A DNA stretch of 64,000 nucleotides, taken from Kentomonas sorsogonicus (taxonomy: Eukaryota > Euglenozoa > Kinetoplastea > Trypanosomatida > Trypanosomatidae). The position numbers and the translations under genes are program-made. Under the pieces are notes generated by a model that saw only the letters and a list, made by a program, of their open reading frames with translations, was not told the DNA's origin and searched no databases. Below, piece after piece: positions 61,759-64,000 of this stretch (positions within the stretch are counted from its first letter, which is position 1; each line of letters opens with the position of its first letter). Location: contig JAQOSZ010000059.1 in NCBI GenBank assembly GCA_030347455.1, forward strand, positions 1-64,000, read 5' to 3'.

Positions 61759-63090
61759 TTACGAAAACATCCTCTTGAACATGCCCTTCTGCTTCTTGTC
61801 AAACGCCCTCTGCTCGGCCACGAGGTGTGCCTTGAGCTGCTGCGCGTCTGTATTGTCCGGCTCCGCCTCGAGAATAGTAGTAACGGCCCTCAGCGCCGCG
61901 TCCCACTCCTGCAGGCCGTCCTGCGCGCGCGCGAGCCGGAAGAGGGCCTTGAGGTTGCGGGGGTCCTTCTCGAGAATCTTGTTGCACAGCGTCACCACCT
62001 CCGCGAGCGCGCCCGCGCCGCCGCCCGGCTTCTGCAGCAGCACCTGCGCGAGGTTGCCCTGCACCGTCGCGCGCGCCGCGTGACAGTTCGGCTTGACGTC
62101 GTCCGGCAGCCCGTAGTCCTCGCCGACGAACTCAAGCGCGCGGCGGTAGTAGCGCTCCGCCAGCGGCAGGTTGCCCTCCTTGAAGGCCGCGTTGCCGCGC
62201 TCCTTGCGCAGCAGCCCCTGGTCGACCTTCTCCTGCCCGTGGTACGCCCACGTCTTGGCCGCGCTCAGCTCCCGCACGTGCGCCACGTACACGAGGTCGC
62301 CGCCGCCCTCGCCGCCGTTGTCGCGCGCCGCCGCCGCCGGGATGTTGAAGGCGGGGCACGCGTCCGGCACGAGCGCCCCGCGCACCCGCACCGCCGCGCG
62401 CTCGCCCTTCTTCATCGTGCAGAGCGCGTGCTCCGCGACGGGCGGCAGTGCCGTCTCGCCGATCATCACCTCCCACCCGGCGCGCTCGAACAGCGGCGCC
62501 CCGCACGCGCCGGGGTCCTGCGCGTCGTAGCGCGTGTACACGGCAAAGTCGAGGGTGAGGTTCGACTCAAAGGCGGGCGTCTCGTAGCCCTCGCCCTCGG
62601 CCAGCACGTCCTTCATCACCGAGCGGTCCTTGGCCTTGCTGATGTCCACCTCCTTGCTCCACTCCAGCAGCTCCACCTCGAATAGCAGCGTGGCGCCGCC
62701 GGGGATCTTGGGCGGGCTGCCGGCGGCGCCGTAGCCGTAATCCGCGCGGCAGCGCAGCACTGCCTTCTCGCCGGTGCGCATGGTGGCCACTCCGGCGTCC
62801 CAGCCCTTGATCACCTGCCCGCGCCCGAGGGTGAACTCAAAGGGCTCGCCGCGGTCGCGGCTGCTGTCGAACTGGCTACCGTCCTCCAGCGTGCCGACGT
62901 AGTGCACCGTCACCTTGGAGCCGCGCACCGGCCGCGCGCCGCTGCCGGCGACGAGCAGCGTCTTGTGCAGCCCGCCGTCGGTGCCGGGGACCTCGGTCAG
63001 CGTGTCGAGGGGGTAGTCGATGTCCGGCACGGGGCCCTCGCTGCCGTACGAGTCGCTCGAGTTGCTGCTCGCCACGTAGTCGTCCTCCAT
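61759..63090 (-). CDS. FKBP-type peptidyl-prolyl isomerase with TPR domain
   Basis: 443 codons, ATG at 63090, TAA at 61759, uninterrupted. Residues about 50-145 are a canonical FKBP domain: [34 protein letters not shown], and [20 protein letters not shown] followed by the TLLFEVELL strand. A second, degenerate FKBP-like domain spans about 160-275. TPR repeats follow at about 285-400 ([40 protein letters not shown]). This is the FKBP51/52-like layout of immunophilins, whose TPR binds the Hsp90 C-terminus and whose FKBP domain isomerises prolyl bonds and binds FK506. The first 35 residues are acidic and serine-rich. Cytosolic location is inferred from the absence of targeting signals. Confidence 0.9.
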   Translation of the reverse strand: MEDDYVASSNSSDSYGSEGPVPDIDYPLDTLTEVPGTDGGLHKTLLVAGSGARPVRGSKVTVHYVGTLEDGSQFDSSRDRGEPFEFTLGRGQVIKGWDAGVATMRTGEKAVLRCRADYGYGAAGSPPKIPGGATLLFEVELLEWSKEVDISKAKDRSVMKDVLAEGEGYETPAFESNLTLDFAVYTRYDAQDPGACGAPLFERAGWEVMIGETALPPVAEHALCTMKKGERAAVRVRGALVPDACPAFNIPAAAARDNGGEGGGDLVYVAHVRELSAAKTWAYHGQEKVDQGLLRKERGNAAFKEGNLPLAERYYRRALEFVGEDYGLPDDVKPNCHAARATVQGNLAQVLLQKPGGGAGALAEVVTLCNKILEKDPRNLKALFRLARAQDGLQEWDAALRAVTTILEAEPDNTDAQQLKAHLVAEQRAFDKKQKGMFKRMFS

Positions 63091-63582
63091 ATGTGCGGTG
63101 CTAGTGAGAGTGGGGGTCGGGGTGTTTAACTTTGCGAGTGTGTGTGTGTGTGAGATTGGAATAGCTAGTGAGCTAAGCAGGTTGTGTGTATGAAAAGGAA
63201 AGGAGGGAAAAGAAAAAGACGATACATGGGGGTGAGGTACAGTACAGGGTGGTGAGCGATTCGAGGTAGCAATAAGGAGAGGGGTTGCGAAGCATTTTTG
63301 AAGTTCCGCTAAACAGGAGAAAAGAGAATACACCAGTACCACTCAATCTTTGAGATTCACCAATGCGTACACATATGACAACTATCTACCACTCAGAGAA
63401 CTTGCTTCGTGTTTGACTGTTGTGTTGGCGATTATACTTACAAGCACCGGGGGCACCTGAACATGCCCCGAGTGAGGGTGTATGTGAGAAGAAGAAGAAG
63501 AAGAAGTATGTGTGAGCACCAATCCAGACGTTGCGGGACGAGGGTCCGCCCATGTGTGTGTGTGTGTGTGTGCGGCCGCTCG
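63091..63582. other. Spacer with CA-repeat leaders
   Basis: GT repeats on the + strand at about 63136-63152 and 63553-63572, an AAG run at about 63488-63505. No gene seen. Confidence 0.5.
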
Positions 63583-64000
63583 CTACTTGGTGGCACCCAT
63601 GTCGTAGACGCCGGAGGGCTCGTCGACGCCGACGGTCGCGAAGCCCGGGGCAAGCGGCGGCACCTTGCGGCGGTTGTCCTTGAGCCCGAAGGCCTCCTTG
63701 AGCTCGCCCACCTCGAGCGCCGGGCCCTGCGCGCGGTAGTAGAAGCGGTCCAGCTGCGAGGGGTTCTCGGGGGTCTCGCCCGCGTCGTGCATCTCGCTGA
63801 TGGGGAGCGCCGCGCGCTTGCCCAGCACCGCCGCGCCGCGGCTCGCCTGCTCGAGGTTCGTCTCGCGCGGGTGCGTCCAGCGCTCGGTGCCGGTCGGGTG
63901 GCTCGTGCGGAACGGCGCCGGCACGTTGACGTCGCCGCGCGCGGCGTACATCTCGTCGTTGCCTTTGGGAAGGTACCCCAGCATGATCTTGAGCCGGCGC
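63583..64000 (-). CDS. Hypothetical protein, C-terminal part (N-terminus beyond window)
   Basis: An open frame enters from the right edge and ends with TAG at 63583. At least 138 codons are visible, with an internal Met at 63984 (MLGYLPKGNDEMYAARGDVN) that is probably not the start, since the frame stays open to the edge. The sequence is hydrophilic with conserved-looking stretches PAPFRTSHPTGTERWTHPRE and LDRFYYRAQGPALEVGELKE, and it ends SGVYDMGATK. I recognise no domain. GC-rich codon use matches the neighbours. Confidence 0.65.
   Translation of the reverse strand, partial: RRLKIMLGYLPKGNDEMYAARGDVNVPAPFRTSHPTGTERWTHPRETNLEQASRGAAVLGKRAALPISEMHDAGETPENPSQLDRFYYRAQGPALEVGELKEAFGLKDNRRKVPPLAPGFATVGVDEPSGVYDMGATK

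Noticed and set aside
1-64000. tRNA genes
   Set aside because: I looked for B-box-like GGTTCGANTCC on both strands. Near matches such as CTTCGAATCTCAC at about 53684 lack any cloverleaf around them.

Overview
The window looks like nuclear DNA of a trypanosomatid-type kinetoplastid; I cannot name the species. Every gene I can support lies on the minus strand, no protein gene shows introns, and spacers carry poly-purine runs on the + strand, which are poly-pyrimidine tracts on the transcribed strand. This is the layout of one polycistronic unit processed by trans-splicing. Genes are very GC-rich (third codon positions almost all G or C) and spacers are strongly AT-rich. The gene set also fits: a PSA-2-like LRR protein, an IMP dehydrogenase ending in the glycosomal signal SKM, an ovothiol-type methyltransferase, SRP19 and reiterated box C/D snoRNAs. 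Stop codons are ordinary TAA, TAG and TGA.

Layout from left to right, which is 3' to 5' along transcription: a PSA-like LRR protein cut by the window edge (1-1374); a nodulin-like MFS transporter (3849-5807); a lower-GC disrupted gene of unknown family, possibly RHS-like (6772-9472); a tandem duplication of about 825 bp (10061-11708); a small hypothetical gene (11802-12395); a large ORC2-like gene with many frame changes (12743-15971); a PHD-finger gene (16573-17866); an OvoA-like methyltransferase (18605-19648); a half-size ABC transporter (20266-23866); a BTB/KCTD protein (24441-25388); a divergent protein kinase (25694-26667); SRP19 (27144-27662); a mitochondrial FtsH/i-AAA-type protease (28379-30214); a hypothetical gene (30670-31746); a tail-anchored ATG8-like protein (32448-32933); IMP dehydrogenase (34428-35972); a snoRNA array (36443-42809); endonuclease G (43181-44668); a low-complexity hypothetical gene (46548-47184); WDR92/DNAAF10 (48047-49240); a gene-free stretch of 5.2 kb; a NEK-like kinase with a PH domain (54480-56133); a CPT1-like carnitine acyltransferase (57419-60315); an FKBP-TPR immunophilin (61759-63090); and a hypothetical gene cut by the right edge (63583-64000).

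The two most notable items are the following. First, 36443-42809 holds eight tandem copies plus a partial ninth of a 767-792 bp unit. Each full unit carries four box C/D snoRNA genes on the minus strand with C, D and mostly C'/D' boxes and clear terminal stems, 33 genes in all. Second, the 161-residue protein at 32448-32933 has the ATG8 fold pattern but ends in a transmembrane tail anchor instead of a lipidation glycine.

Several GC-rich genes (ORC2-like, PHD, ABC, divergent kinase, EndoG, 46548-47184, NEK, CPT) change reading frame once or several times although protein similarity continues across the change. I think consensus indel errors in GC homopolymers are the likeliest cause, but real decay cannot be excluded from sequence alone. 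All homology statements rest on motif reading and memory of families; no database search was run.
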